A stretch of 64,000 nt of DNA. Source: Flavihumibacter fluvii. Lineage in GTDB: Bacteria > Bacteroidota > Bacteroidia > Chitinophagales > Chitinophagaceae. Every line of letters begins with the position of its first letter. Position 1 is the first letter of the stretch. The position numbers were made by a program, and so were the translations under genes. Of the stretch, positions 37,525-47,375 are shown piece after piece. The notes below the pieces were generated by a model. It was not told the origin of the DNA. It made no database searches and saw nothing but the letters and a program-made list of their open reading frames with translations. Location: contig NZ_CP092333.1 in assembly GCF_018595675.2 (NCBI RefSeq), forward strand, positions 3,124,001 to 3,188,000. The letters run 5' to 3'.

Positions 37525-39141
37525 TTAAAAACGGTATCCTACAACTGCTGTTAATGATCTGCGACCTCCCCATCCTGATTGTATAGATATATCAAAATGA
37601 TCTGTAACTGGCGCATAAAAACCCACTATAAAATTCCAATTTATGGGCTTAAAGTTAACAGCAAAGTCAAGACTATTGTTTGTGCCATTTGGGTTAGGAA
37701 GTTTTATTGAACCTGCTGTAAGCGTATTGTAGAATTGCCCTTGTGCACCTACCATAATGTTTATACCATTTGAAGGTATACGGTATCCAATAGATGGGCT
37801 AATGACCTGAGCAAATTTATTAGTATTTACTTCAAGCACTTTAGCCCATGCTATTTGATAGGCCAAAGACAAATTAAAATTACCTACACCACCTGCTAAT
37901 GTTGCGCCACCGCCCCACGTTACGGAAGTTAAATCGGTTTGTACCGGAATAAATTCAGGAACGTCATCTTTATCTATACCAATTAACCAACCGTATCTTT
38001 CTAAGACATCAATAAGCTCATCACTAAGGAATATTTTTCCATCAAGTCTATTCCTTCCTTTACCAACCATTGCAGATAGATTAAGAAAAGGAAACACCCA
38101 AACATCAGCACGAAAACTTTCAATTTGTGAATTTTGTGGTACACTGGAAGCATCAAATTTTACCAAAGAAGAAACATCAACCAATTCGCCACCATTAAAA
38201 CCAACTTGTATATCATTTAATTTAAGGGTTTGGGATTGAAAATGCATAAAGGCATTTACACCAATTGGTCTCGGTAATTTATACCCTAATTTTAATGCAC
38301 CCTTTCCAAAAATCGGTAAAGCCCCTCCTAAACTTTTATCCAATATTTCCATGTTTTCTGTACTTACCGTTGCTGGTTTTTCTTCCCAATTTACAGCGAT
38401 ACCGTTTACATCTTTATATTCAATGGTTTCTGAATAGATGGTTGTTTTAATGCTCTTCCCTTTCCTGGCATAAATTAAATGTTCTTCTGAAGATGATTCT
38501 ATGTGTCCGCCATTATTAGTAGTTCGTCTATAATAAATAGTCGAAGTATATTCACCAGCAACCACTTTTTGACCAAGAATTTTAACTGGCTTTGTATTTG
38601 TTAGCTCTACTTTAACCAATTCCTTATTTTTTATATAGATCAATCCCTTTGCTTTTTTACCATACTTGAGTTCTGGTTCTAGTTTTTCAGCATCGTATAA
38701 AAAGCTTAAAACTACTTCATCCTCTTTGATACTTACTACTTTAAGGCTCTTTTCGTCATAAAGGTTAGAGGCAGATTTTCGGCTAAAGGAATGCATTTGT
38801 TGCATCAATTTCAAAAGTGTTTTTCTTTCTAAATAGCCAATAGAATCCTTATCATAGGCAATTTGAATGTCTATACCGTCCTTATAATTTGGATCATAAA
38901 TAAAAATAAAGTCCGCTTTTTTTACAACATCTCCTTCATCGTGAATAATATGCACCTTCTGTTTAAAAGACCCCGATTGTAAAGTTGTACTTAAGGCTGC
39001 ATCAAGTACCCTGGGAGAAATGCCATACTCAATTAATAGATTACTGTTCACGGGCAATGTCTCTTGTCCGGATATTGTACTTACTATGCAGTTAACACAT
39101 AAAAGTGTGATAGTATTCAGAAGAGCTGATTTTAATTTCAA
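37525..39141 (-). CDS. Outer-membrane barrel protein with 250-residue N-terminal domain
   Basis: This 538-residue protein has a signal peptide and a conserved start LPVNSNLLIEYGISPRVLDAALSTTLQSGSF. A domain of about 250 residues resembles an outer-membrane lipoprotein carrier-type fold only in general strand pattern. The barrel then runs from about 275 to the C-terminal phenylalanine (VVGYRF). I do not recognise the family. A decayed paralogue lies at 33274-33852. Intergenic gaps on both sides are AT-rich. Confidence 0.65.
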   Translation of the reverse strand: MKLKSALLNTITLLCVNCIVSTISGQETLPVNSNLLIEYGISPRVLDAALSTTLQSGSFKQKVHIIHDEGDVVKKADFIFIYDPNYKDGIDIQIAYDKDSIGYLERKTLLKLMQQMHSFSRKSASNLYDEKSLKVVSIKEDEVVLSFLYDAEKLEPELKYGKKAKGLIYIKNKELVKVELTNTKPVKILGQKVVAGEYTSTIYYRRTTNNGGHIESSSEEHLIYARKGKSIKTTIYSETIEYKDVNGIAVNWEEKPATVSTENMEILDKSLGGALPIFGKGALKLGYKLPRPIGVNAFMHFQSQTLKLNDIQVGFNGGELVDVSSLVKFDASSVPQNSQIESFRADVWVFPFLNLSAMVGKGRNRLDGKIFLSDELIDVLERYGWLIGIDKDDVPEFIPVQTDLTSVTWGGGATLAGGVGNFNLSLAYQIAWAKVLEVNTNKFAQVISPSIGYRIPSNGINIMVGAQGQFYNTLTAGSIKLPNPNGTNNSLDFAVNFKPINWNFIVGFYAPVTDHFDISIQSGWGGRRSLTAVVGYRF

Positions 39142-39341
39142 TTTGAAAAGTTTTAATTCTTAATGTTGGTTTCCTTAATAAGATTCGGATAGAATAAATA
39201 AATTAATCTATGAAGAAGTACACTTTTATGCAAGGCACTTTTCGGACTGATTAATATATATTATTGCTTCCATGAATAAGATTTTATTAGTATCCGCTAA
39301 AATGTTTTTCTGGTAATTTTTATAGCATACTGCCTTCCTTT

Positions 39342-39400
39342 TTAAAAATCAAATTTCCCATGGCCTGTAAGCGGTTTACCCGACCTTTACCATCATAGCT
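39342..39400 (-). pseudogene. DcaP-type porin C-terminal scar B
   Basis: Directly after the TAA of the 39401-40678 porin and in the same frame, the minus strand encodes SYDGKGRVNRLQAMGNLIF. It shares almost all of its last 30 bases with scar A (34684-34740), apart from a one-base deletion that removes the VKFDF ending. Confidence 0.75.
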
Positions 39401-40678
39401 TTAGAACATAAATTTCACCATCATCTGAAGCCTGCTTGCTCTGCCGAGTGCATCATTGGTAACTTTTTGGATGCCCCACATATATTCAATGCCTGTAGAG
39501 AAATAGTCCAGCGGGCTGTAAACCAGGTTAAGGTGTCCAATGCCACCTTTTTGCAACGCAAAGGGATCACGGGATGCAGGAACCTGCAACCAACCATAGG
39601 CATACGAAAAGTTGCTTGCCAGCTTATCATTCCAGCTGTGTTTAGCGCCCAATACCGCCGCAAAAGAGGGGATGCCCTCCAGGTCGCCATCTGCGGTTAG
39701 CACGGCGTTGGCTTTGCTACCGGCAAAAGCCATGATGTTTTCACCGGCTGCCTGCCCAAAACTCAGGTTCCAGGTCACAAATGTCGCCTTACTGAGGTAT
39801 TGCCTTCCTGCAACCACAAGACTGGTCTGCAGGGCATTGGGTTTGGGTCCACCCTGGCCGCCATTCCAACCCAGCATTCCCACACTGGCACCAACTACCA
39901 GCAATCCGGTTTTCCAACTGTAATCAAGCCTTACAGGGATCAGCGGCAACTGATAAATGGGTTTCCCGGGAAGGTTATTAGAATTTTCTATGCCGAGAAA
40001 GGGGATGTTCTCGATAGCAACAGCAAATCTGAGTTGATCGGTTATCTTCTTTTGATACCTTACTTGTGCCGTTCTTCCACCAAACAAGGCATCACCCGCT
40101 GCAAAATCAATCATGATAGGAAGAGATTCCAATATGGAGAGTGTTGTCCAGGTTTGACCAACAATAAAATCTCCTGCAACGACATACGCATGCCGCAGTC
40201 GAAATGCATCCCCCGAAGACCAGAAATCACCTTCAATGAAAAGCTTTAGAGGAACCTTACCTGTTGTTCTACGAACATCGATATTAAAGCGGGTTTCCCT
40301 CGCAAAGAAACTCATGTATCCCCTGCCTCCGTAATCCTGCTGGCCTTCCACAGGAATGGAAGACATGAGGAACTGGGTAGGATCGCGGGTTCCATCGACG
40401 TCATAGATGAGGTCTGTTTTTACATACCCTCCAATTTTCATACGCAGCCCCGAGCCAAACATGGGCCACGAACCCTTAAATGAATCTTGCACCAAATCAT
40501 CCCCTGTGTACAGCACCATCTGCTCTTTCCGGTCGGTTTCCGGAACAATCTTCTTATCCAGATTCAATGAATCTTTGTTGCCCATGCGTGTTGTATCAGT
40601 AGCCTGAGTGTTTTGGGCCAGACTATAACCGGTAAAGACAAGGAGAAAGGTTATAGACAAGTAGATACTTTTTTTCAT
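39401..40678 (-). CDS. DcaP-type outer-membrane porin (copy B)
   Basis: This 425-residue protein has a signal peptide (LLVFTGYSLAQ) and the same core order as copy A: GSGLRMKIGGYVKTDLIYDVDG, GYMSFFARETRFNIDVRR, RHAYVVAGDFIVGQTWTT, IDFAAGDALFGGRTAQVRYQ, and the C-terminal RLQMMVKFMF. It lies 78 bases downstream of the ThrE-type exporter gene. Scar B follows its stop codon immediately, consistent with past recombination between porin ends. Confidence 0.8.
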   Translation of the reverse strand: MKKSIYLSITFLLVFTGYSLAQNTQATDTTRMGNKDSLNLDKKIVPETDRKEQMVLYTGDDLVQDSFKGSWPMFGSGLRMKIGGYVKTDLIYDVDGTRDPTQFLMSSIPVEGQQDYGGRGYMSFFARETRFNIDVRRTTGKVPLKLFIEGDFWSSGDAFRLRHAYVVAGDFIVGQTWTTLSILESLPIMIDFAAGDALFGGRTAQVRYQKKITDQLRFAVAIENIPFLGIENSNNLPGKPIYQLPLIPVRLDYSWKTGLLVVGASVGMLGWNGGQGGPKPNALQTSLVVAGRQYLSKATFVTWNLSFGQAAGENIMAFAGSKANAVLTADGDLEGIPSFAAVLGAKHSWNDKLASNFSYAYGWLQVPASRDPFALQKGGIGHLNLVYSPLDYFSTGIEYMWGIQKVTNDALGRASRLQMMVKFMF

Positions 40679-40756
40679 TGCTTTTTGTTTTTATTGAGAT
40701 TGGCTAAAATTTGATAGTACAATTCAACTATTTGGCTAATAATTAATTTTCTGTCA

Positions 40757-42004
40757 TTACAAATTAGGTTCAGGTCGCACAATAAAAAAACCGATTACAA
40801 CACCCACTAAAATGGTTAATGCTACAATAAACATCTGAAAGAATTGATGCATACCGAGGGCCATATCTCCACTTGCCATGGTTGCTAAACCGCGAAAACC
40901 AATGGTACCGCTCACCATCATAACAATAGCAGGAATGAGCACAATAGAGGCTGGACGGCCTGTTTTACGGGCCCAAAAATTGGCAACAACTACGGCAACG
41001 ATTGTTCCTAGTACATTGCCCAGGTTGGCATTCATTATCTCACTTCCTGCTTCCACTCCCAAAAAGGCAATCGCAGAAACAAGTACCGACCAGGGTAAAT
41101 CTCTGCGTGAAACTTGAAATGCCAGGGCCAATCCGACCAACAGCACAGGGAAATACAGCAGCATCCACTTTTGGTCTACAGTTTCTTGAGGTTCTGCAGC
41201 TATTATGGTTACTATAATGCTGGCTAGACGAACTCCAATAATGGCACCTGCAATTTGTTTCAAAAGCGTGATCAATCCAGTCTTCAGATTGTATAAACCT
41301 GATGCTAGGTGTTTCGTGACCAATTCGCCAGCGCCTAAACTGATGGAGTACCCCGGAAGAATAATGGCAACGGCCGAAATGATTACTAAAACAAGATTTA
41401 AATCGGGTACCCAATGCTTAACCATCGTAGCAAGAAAGCCTATGATTAATGCGGATGTAAGCGGCATCCACTTCATCGCGGATGCACCCAAACGGGCCGA
41501 GAGTAAAACTATTCCATAAGTGATGATGCTAAATACCGCTGCGAATAAGGTATCTGTCCATCCTGCGCCCAAAAGTGGCGCTATGCCAAATCCGGTAAAT
41601 ACATAGCCGAGCATACTGGCAAACTTGCCCCAGGGTGGCGGTATCTGTTCGATGGCATCAATACGTGAGTTAGCATCTTTTAGAGATAAAGTCCCGGCTT
41701 TAATTTCATTCAACACATCGCCTAAGCGGGCAAGCTTATCTAAATCAATATCCGGAGGTGGGGTAGCCATAACTTCTACGCGCTGTTGCGCATCTGGCGT
41801 TTCACGCAAGCCAAAGCTAATTTCTACCGGAGTAGATTTAAATTCACCCTGATAGCCAAAGCCTTTCGCCAGGCTCGTCAAGAAAGATGCTAATCTGCCA
41901 GAGGTAGAGCCATATTTATGCGCAGCCAAGCCCACCTTTACGATGAAACGCCATGCATCGTCAAAGGAAACCTTCGAGCCTTTATTGACATTTGTTTCTG
42001 TCAT
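40757..42004 (-). CDS. ThrE-type threonine/serine exporter family protein
   Basis: This 415-residue protein has an N-terminal soluble part (AHKYGSTSGRLASFLTSLAKGFG, with the ThrE PF06738-like core) and about ten transmembrane helices in two halves (around 128-245 and 260-405). ThrE exports threonine and serine; other family members move related compounds, and the substrate here may be an amino acid released by the island amidohydrolases (inference). It starts just inside the end of the beta-lactamase remnant frame. Confidence 0.8.
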   Translation of the reverse strand: MTETNVNKGSKVSFDDAWRFIVKVGLAAHKYGSTSGRLASFLTSLAKGFGYQGEFKSTPVEISFGLRETPDAQQRVEVMATPPPDIDLDKLARLGDVLNEIKAGTLSLKDANSRIDAIEQIPPPWGKFASMLGYVFTGFGIAPLLGAGWTDTLFAAVFSIITYGIVLLSARLGASAMKWMPLTSALIIGFLATMVKHWVPDLNLVLVIISAVAIILPGYSISLGAGELVTKHLASGLYNLKTGLITLLKQIAGAIIGVRLASIIVTIIAAEPQETVDQKWMLLYFPVLLVGLALAFQVSRRDLPWSVLVSAIAFLGVEAGSEIMNANLGNVLGTIVAVVVANFWARKTGRPASIVLIPAIVMMVSGTIGFRGLATMASGDMALGMHQFFQMFIVALTILVGVVIGFFIVRPEPNL

Positions 42005-42041
42005 ATATAGTATCTCTTTTAAAGAACGCTACCGTGAGGCA

Positions 42042-42322
42042 GAGTTCCTTTTGATTAGGCCCCGGTACCATTTTTTCTGCCAGGCAATCAACTAAATCGG
42101 TCAGTTTGAGCTTTCCTTCATCTACCTGGCGTAGTATGGTGACTGCAATGGCCACTTTGTAAGTGCTTGCCATTTACAAAGGGTTCATCACCATTTACGG
42201 TTACAGAGAGGCCTGAACTAATATCCTGTGCGGCCACACCAATGCGGCCAACCAGCCCCTCAGCAAGTCTCAATCTTCGGAGAAGTACTTTTATCAGCTA
42301 ATACTTCTTTTGTTTCTTTCAT
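42042..42322 (-). pseudogene. Decayed class A beta-lactamase-like fragment
   Basis: Starting at an ATG (42322), the minus strand encodes pieces matching the intact protein at 44309-45313: LAEGLVGRIGVAAQDISSG, VNGDEPFV and then MASTYKVAIAVTILRQVDEGKLKL. The pieces lie in different frames: one shift falls before LAEGL, and one extra A falls between FV and MASTYK. After about 44 residues, the second half of the enzyme is missing. The thrE gene follows directly. Confidence 0.85.
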
Positions 42323-42418
42323 GATTCTTGATTTTTAAATGATACTAATTATGTTTATATAAATTCAGTGTCTGATCTGTATCATGGTCATGACTGAACT
42401 TGTTTCGTAATAATTATA

Positions 42419-44167
42419 CTATTTGAAAGCATTATTTTCATAAACCGGTTTCCCTTCTTTGATGGTTTCTACTACTTTTATGGTATGAATTTTCATTGGA
42501 TCAATTTTTAGCGGATTTTGGTCTAAAACCACAAAATCAGCCAATTTGCCCGCGGAGAGCGTTCCTTTGTGATCTTCTTCAAAATACTGATAAGCACCCC
42601 AACGTGTTTGTGTTAGCAAAGCTTCATAAGGAGTTATTCGCTGTTCAGGTCCGAGGATCAATCCACTTCGTGTTACTCTATTAGTAGTGGCATCGATGAT
42701 CCTTAATGAATTGGGTGGTATTACCGGGCAGTCTGAATGACTGGTTAAATTAATACCGGCATCTATTAGGTCTCTACAAGGAGAAATGTATTCTGCCCGT
42801 GGAGAACCCAGCACGGAGTTTAAATGCCAGTCTCCCCAATAAAAAGTATGCACAGCATACTCAGAAGCAAGCACGTTTAAATCAGCGATTTGTTGGATCT
42901 GATCTTTTCTAATTACCTGGCCATGAATTATTACAGAACGATGATCATCATATCCATGGTTTTTTAAGGCATCTTTGATATAAAGAAGATATTCATCTAC
43001 TGCAGCATCTCCATTGGTGTGAGCTAACAACTGCCATTTATTTTCAAAAGCCTGATTAATAAATTTTTGAGCATCTTCTTTTGAAAACTTAGGATACCCA
43101 TGATAATTATGGTCCTTTCCTGATGGCGGTATCAAGTAGGGCTTGGTAAGCCATGCTGTTTTACCCTGTGGCGAGCCATCCAACACTAATTTTACTCCAC
43201 CAACACGATAATGATTCTTGTAACTATGGTCATTAGTATAATACTTACTAGTCATGGCATCTAATCCCATATCCATAACCGTGTAGGTTACCAAGTCGAT
43301 ATACAGTTCCCCATGATCTGCCGCTTTCTGCAAAGAGTTATTAAAACCAGTATTACCCCCACCTTCTTGTGCTGTTGTATACCCGAATTGTGCATACATT
43401 TTTTGCCCGTTTTCAACAATTTTAGCATCTGTTTCATCATCTATTTTGGGCAACATTTGCAATTGCAAGGGTTGAAATGCGGTTTCTTCAAGAACTCCGG
43501 TTGGGTGGCCATTGGCATCTTTTCGGATGTGGCCTCCAACGGGATCTTTACTCGCTTTAGTGATAGAGAAAATTTCCAATGCCTTATGGTTCACGGCGCC
43601 CAAATGACCTGATTGATGTATAATAATTACAGGAACTTCTGTGCTTACTTTGTCCAGATCATCTGCTGTGGGATGTTCTTTTTCCGCTAATTGCGAATCG
43701 TCATACCCAAAGCCGACCAACCATCCAAATTTGTTTAAGAAGAACTGCCCCTTTTCTGAATCTTTCCAGGCATTCATTTCATCCACAACACCCTGAATGC
43801 TATTACAACCTCCGTCTGGTGGGGGTAATAGATTGGCCATCATGTTGTAAAAACCGGTTAGGTAAAGGTGTCCGTGACCATCTATAAATCCTGGCAACAG
43901 GGTTTTGCCTTGCAAATCTTTTTTGCCGGCATTTGGAAATTGTTTTTCTGCATCATCCAGCGAACCTATGAAAGCGATTTTGCCATCTTGCTGAACAACC
44001 GCTTCAGCATAGTGCGCTTCTTCTCCTTCCATAGTAAGAATATCACCACCAAAATAGAGGGTTATTTGGGAAGCAGATGTTGGGTTATCCTGACTCGTTT
44101 TACTATTCTCCTTACAAGAAGAGATCAGTAATAAGATTCCTAAAAGGGATAATAAGATTTTTCTCAT
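42419..44167 (-). CDS. YtcJ-like amidohydrolase, lipoprotein
   Basis: This 582-residue protein has a lipoprotein signal (LLGILLLISSC). Amidohydrolase metal-site features in order are FIDGHGHLYL (HxH), IIIHQSGHLG, LLAHTNGDAAVDEYL, the histidine in SVIIHGQVI and the aspartate in LTSHSDCPVIPP. This is the amidohydrolase 3/YtcJ arrangement. It hydrolyses an amide or related bond in the periplasm. It belongs to the island's set of exported amidohydrolases. Confidence 0.85.
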   Translation of the reverse strand: MRKILLSLLGILLLISSCKENSKTSQDNPTSASQITLYFGGDILTMEGEEAHYAEAVVQQDGKIAFIGSLDDAEKQFPNAGKKDLQGKTLLPGFIDGHGHLYLTGFYNMMANLLPPPDGGCNSIQGVVDEMNAWKDSEKGQFFLNKFGWLVGFGYDDSQLAEKEHPTADDLDKVSTEVPVIIIHQSGHLGAVNHKALEIFSITKASKDPVGGHIRKDANGHPTGVLEETAFQPLQLQMLPKIDDETDAKIVENGQKMYAQFGYTTAQEGGGNTGFNNSLQKAADHGELYIDLVTYTVMDMGLDAMTSKYYTNDHSYKNHYRVGGVKLVLDGSPQGKTAWLTKPYLIPPSGKDHNYHGYPKFSKEDAQKFINQAFENKWQLLAHTNGDAAVDEYLLYIKDALKNHGYDDHRSVIIHGQVIRKDQIQQIADLNVLASEYAVHTFYWGDWHLNSVLGSPRAEYISPCRDLIDAGINLTSHSDCPVIPPNSLRIIDATTNRVTRSGLILGPEQRITPYEALLTQTRWGAYQYFEEDHKGTLSAGKLADFVVLDQNPLKIDPMKIHTIKVVETIKEGKPVYENNAFK

Positions 44168-44308
44168 TTCAATTATCTATTACTATTCCACTCGTTAATA
44201 TTAACCATCCTTACTTCTCGTGATGCTGTTTCTCCAAATCCGGAATTCCGGTTGAGGAAGTATTTATCCCATGAATCTTGGGATACTGACTCAGTTGAAA
44301 GACAAAAG

Positions 44309-45313
44309 TTATTTGCCTTGTTCCTTTAAATAATAAAAGTCGTATAGCGTCCGGGTAATTTCCGCAATGGCCCGATCCCGAGAAGGTTCGGGCGTAGTAC
44401 TGCTCTTGGAAAACACCACAATCGCAAAACGTCTGCCATCGGGTAGTGTTATGAACCCCACGTCATTAGCAACACCACCGATAGTTCCTGTTTTGTGGGC
44501 AACCGGTGTTCCTTTTGGAAGAAGGCCTTTTAGCCTTCCAGCACCTGTACGTGTGCGCGACATAGTAGCTAGCAGGAATTCGCGGCTTTTCTCACTCAAC
44601 ACCTTTCCGTTATCGATAGCCAGTAGTAATTCAAGCATTGCTTTTGGTGTGGAGTGGTCACGTGGGTCTTCATTTTCGAACTTAAGATTACGATCGGGCT
44701 GCCTTGCTGCAAGTGTTGGGTCTTTGGCAATGGCGGCAGCAAGTACAGTTGCATATGCTTTGTCGGGTAAACCATAGAAATCTCTTAAAATTTCAGAAGT
44801 ATAGCGATCAACGCGCAGCGCTGTTATCCCGATACTGCGGATCTTCTTCGTTACCGCTTCCGGACCTCCCGCGAGTTTTAGACAGATGTCGGTAGCCGTA
44901 TTATCACTTTCCGTTATCATGGGTTCAATCAAATTTGCTATGGACAACTTGATACCAGGATGAACAAAGTTCTGCGCGATCGCATTGTCGCCTGCAACCA
45001 TCATGTCTTGTGAGATATCAATTAAATCAGAGAGTTTAAGCTCGCCCTTATCGACACGGTCCAGCAAGGTGACAGCGATGGCAACTTTATAAGTACTCGC
45101 CATTACAAACGTTTCATCACCGTTTATGGTGATGCTCTCCCCAGAACCAATTTCCTGTGCAGCTACACCGATGCGGCCTGCCAGCCCTTGCGAAACTTTC
45201 TCAATCTTCTGAGAGATATTTTGAACATTTTGTTCTTGAGCAAATATTGGTTGAATAGCAACCAATGAGAATGTCATAAGACTAAAAAAAAATAGTATTA
45301 TGTTTTTTTTCAT
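44309..45313 (-). CDS. Class A beta-lactamase-like serine hydrolase
   Basis: This 334-residue protein has a signal peptide (FFFSLMTFSLVAIQPIFAQ). Class A active-site elements are S73-T-Y-K76, S136-D-N138 and K274-T-G. The omega-loop region is odd: the DRxEPELN motif is replaced by DRYTSEIL (169-176), which puts Thr where the general-base Glu166 normally sits and Leu at the Asn170 position. About 30 extra residues precede RDHSTP. So it may be a true beta-lactamase with a shifted base (E174, E213 or E215), or a different hydrolase on the same fold. Confidence 0.8.
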   Translation of the reverse strand: MKKNIILFFFSLMTFSLVAIQPIFAQEQNVQNISQKIEKVSQGLAGRIGVAAQEIGSGESITINGDETFVMASTYKVAIAVTLLDRVDKGELKLSDLIDISQDMMVAGDNAIAQNFVHPGIKLSIANLIEPMITESDNTATDICLKLAGGPEAVTKKIRSIGITALRVDRYTSEILRDFYGLPDKAYATVLAAAIAKDPTLAARQPDRNLKFENEDPRDHSTPKAMLELLLAIDNGKVLSEKSREFLLATMSRTRTGAGRLKGLLPKGTPVAHKTGTIGGVANDVGFITLPDGRRFAIVVFSKSSTTPEPSRDRAIAEITRTLYDFYYLKEQGK

Positions 45314-45374
45314 GATCTTTTTCTTTGAAGGATTAATGAGTTTGTTCTGTGTCTTCTGAATCTATTATCGAACA

Positions 45375-46724
45375 TTATTTTACTATTGTATTTTTGTAAT
45401 TTTTCCCATCCTTCATAATAAAAACAATATTATTGGCATCCATTAATAATTTGATGTCCCTGGTAGGGTCTCCTTTAACGATGATAATGTCTGCAAATGC
45501 GCCTTCTTTGATCACCCCAAGTTCTGCTCCGGGATAAGGATTCTTAAGACCCGATAATGCCAGAACTTTAGCATTGTTTCCTGTAATTTGTTTTAATTGT
45601 TCTACAGGTTTAAAGAACTCATCACGATAGGCAAATTCCTGCGTAAAGGCACTATAAGGAGCACTACCAAAAAAACAATCTGTTCCCCAAAGGATGGTCA
45701 GTTTATACTTCTTTGCCAGTGCAATGGCATTTCGTGTACCTTCTGCTACTACTTTTAATTTTGCTTGTTGAATAGGATCTTGAAACATTGGGTTGCCTGC
45801 AGTAGGCTGTAATGGCAAAAACAATTGAGGTGAATAAAAAACACCAAGCTCCGCCATTCTTTTTACCGTACTTTCTTCAAGAACAAGACCGTGCTCTATG
45901 GATTTAACACCTGCATCGAGTGACGCTACCACACTATTGTTCATCTGCGAATGCGTCATTACATAAGTTCCGTACCGCGTTGCTTCTTCAACGGCAGCCT
46001 TAATTTCTTCAGGCGTGTATTGTGCCGCCTGAAGCGGATCGGTAAAACTTGTTACACCGCCACCAGTATGGATTTTAATCTGTGATGCTCCACGAAACAA
46101 CTGGTCACGCACCGCACGACGTACCTCATCCGTACCATCGGCAATTAAGGTGTGCTTCCACTTGTTTACGACCCCTCCGTTATCTACCCCATCATAATAA
46201 GGATGACCATCTACATGTGATCTAAAATCACCATGCCCGGATGTCTGCCCTATGGCTGCTCCACTTGGGTAAATCCTGGGACCAGAAAAAATGTCCTGAT
46301 CTATGGCACGCTTCACACCAAAACTGTTTCCGCCAGCATCGCGTATGGTTGTAAAACCGTGCATGAGGTAGTCATTTGCACGTCTGGCGGCATTAACCCC
46401 CTGCTCGAACTCATCCTGATTAAACAGTTTAGGCAAATCAGACGCAAACATCACGTGTCCGTGTCCTTCGATCATGCCTGGCATTAAGATGTTCCCACCA
46501 CCGTCTATAATGCTTACATTGTCGGTTTGCACAACCATCAAAGGTTCTTTTGAAATTTGCCTGATGAGGTTACCCTCAACCAACACATCTGCTTTGAATA
46601 GCTTATCTGATGTTCCGTCAAAGACTTGAACATTGGCAAACAGGGTAATTTTTTTGGATTTTTCCTGAGCAAATAGCCCTAAGCTGATGATGCAAAGTGT
46701 GCATGCCAATAATGATTTTTTCAT
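45375..46724 (-). CDS. Secreted amidohydrolase (prolidase/imidazolonepropionase-like)
   Basis: This 449-residue protein has a signal peptide (LLACTLCIISLGLFAQ). The binuclear metal site of the amidohydrolase superfamily is visible: MIEGHGHVMFASDL (HxH), the candidate carboxylated lysine in IKIHTGGG, THSQM, IEHG and the aspartate in ILWGTDCFFGS. Relatives include Xaa-Pro and Xaa-Arg dipeptidases. It follows the HdeD-like gene by 35 bases. Confidence 0.85.
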   Translation of the reverse strand: MKKSLLACTLCIISLGLFAQEKSKKITLFANVQVFDGTSDKLFKADVLVEGNLIRQISKEPLMVVQTDNVSIIDGGGNILMPGMIEGHGHVMFASDLPKLFNQDEFEQGVNAARRANDYLMHGFTTIRDAGGNSFGVKRAIDQDIFSGPRIYPSGAAIGQTSGHGDFRSHVDGHPYYDGVDNGGVVNKWKHTLIADGTDEVRRAVRDQLFRGASQIKIHTGGGVTSFTDPLQAAQYTPEEIKAAVEEATRYGTYVMTHSQMNNSVVASLDAGVKSIEHGLVLEESTVKRMAELGVFYSPQLFLPLQPTAGNPMFQDPIQQAKLKVVAEGTRNAIALAKKYKLTILWGTDCFFGSAPYSAFTQEFAYRDEFFKPVEQLKQITGNNAKVLALSGLKNPYPGAELGVIKEGAFADIIIVKGDPTRDIKLLMDANNIVFIMKDGKNYKNTIVK

Positions 46725-46759
46725 TTTTAGGAGCTATTTTAAAATGTTCGTAATGCTGT

Positions 46760-47290
46760 TTAAAGTGATTTCAGTTTGAACCCGATGACGATGTTCACAA
46801 TGCCCGCGATAGCGAAACCAACGCCCATCCAGGTGGTGATGGTTAACATGCCAACCAGGGTGTTATTGGTGATGAAATAGCCAACAAGAATGGATAGTAA
46901 GCCTCCAAGCATGCCCAAACCCCAAAGAGAATTCCCTTCTTTTCTGCTTTGAAATGCATCTGCAAACGACATGATGCCGGATACGATGATCCAGAAGCCA
47001 ACCACAAATGGCAATGATGCTGCAGTTAGGGCAGGGTTAGACAAGAGCACAAAGCCAAACAGAATATCAATGAATCCTCCTGCAAGCGCCCATCCCCAAT
47101 TAGGAATTATATCTCTGCTGGCAAACGAAACACCCGTTTGAATAATGCCTGTCAGTAACAGGCTAACGCCAATGTAAACCGCTACCCCGAGTATTGCATT
47201 AACCGGATGGCGAAACACTAAAAAAGCCAGTAAAACGAGGATAATACCTCTTAACAGGGTGAACCACCATATTTTTTGTAATGCCCTCAT
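46760..47290 (-). CDS. HdeD-like membrane protein (DUF308)
   Basis: This 176-residue protein has six evenly spaced hydrophobic helices and the glycine-rich paired pattern of HdeD: LLRGIILVLLAFLVF, WGWALAGGFIDILFGFVLL, WGLGMLGGLLSILVGYF. HdeD in enterobacteria is tied to acid stress and high cell density. It may protect the membrane from acid released by amide hydrolysis, but that is only a guess from position. Confidence 0.8.
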   Translation of the reverse strand: MRALQKIWWFTLLRGIILVLLAFLVFRHPVNAILGVAVYIGVSLLLTGIIQTGVSFASRDIIPNWGWALAGGFIDILFGFVLLSNPALTAASLPFVVGFWIIVSGIMSFADAFQSRKEGNSLWGLGMLGGLLSILVGYFITNNTLVGMLTITTWMGVGFAIAGIVNIVIGFKLKSL

Positions 47291-47375
47291 TTTATAGTTG
47301 TTTTTGATTTATGTTTAAAAGAAACTCAGGATGCATTTATCTTTCTGAAAAACACATCCTGAGAAGCTATTAGAA

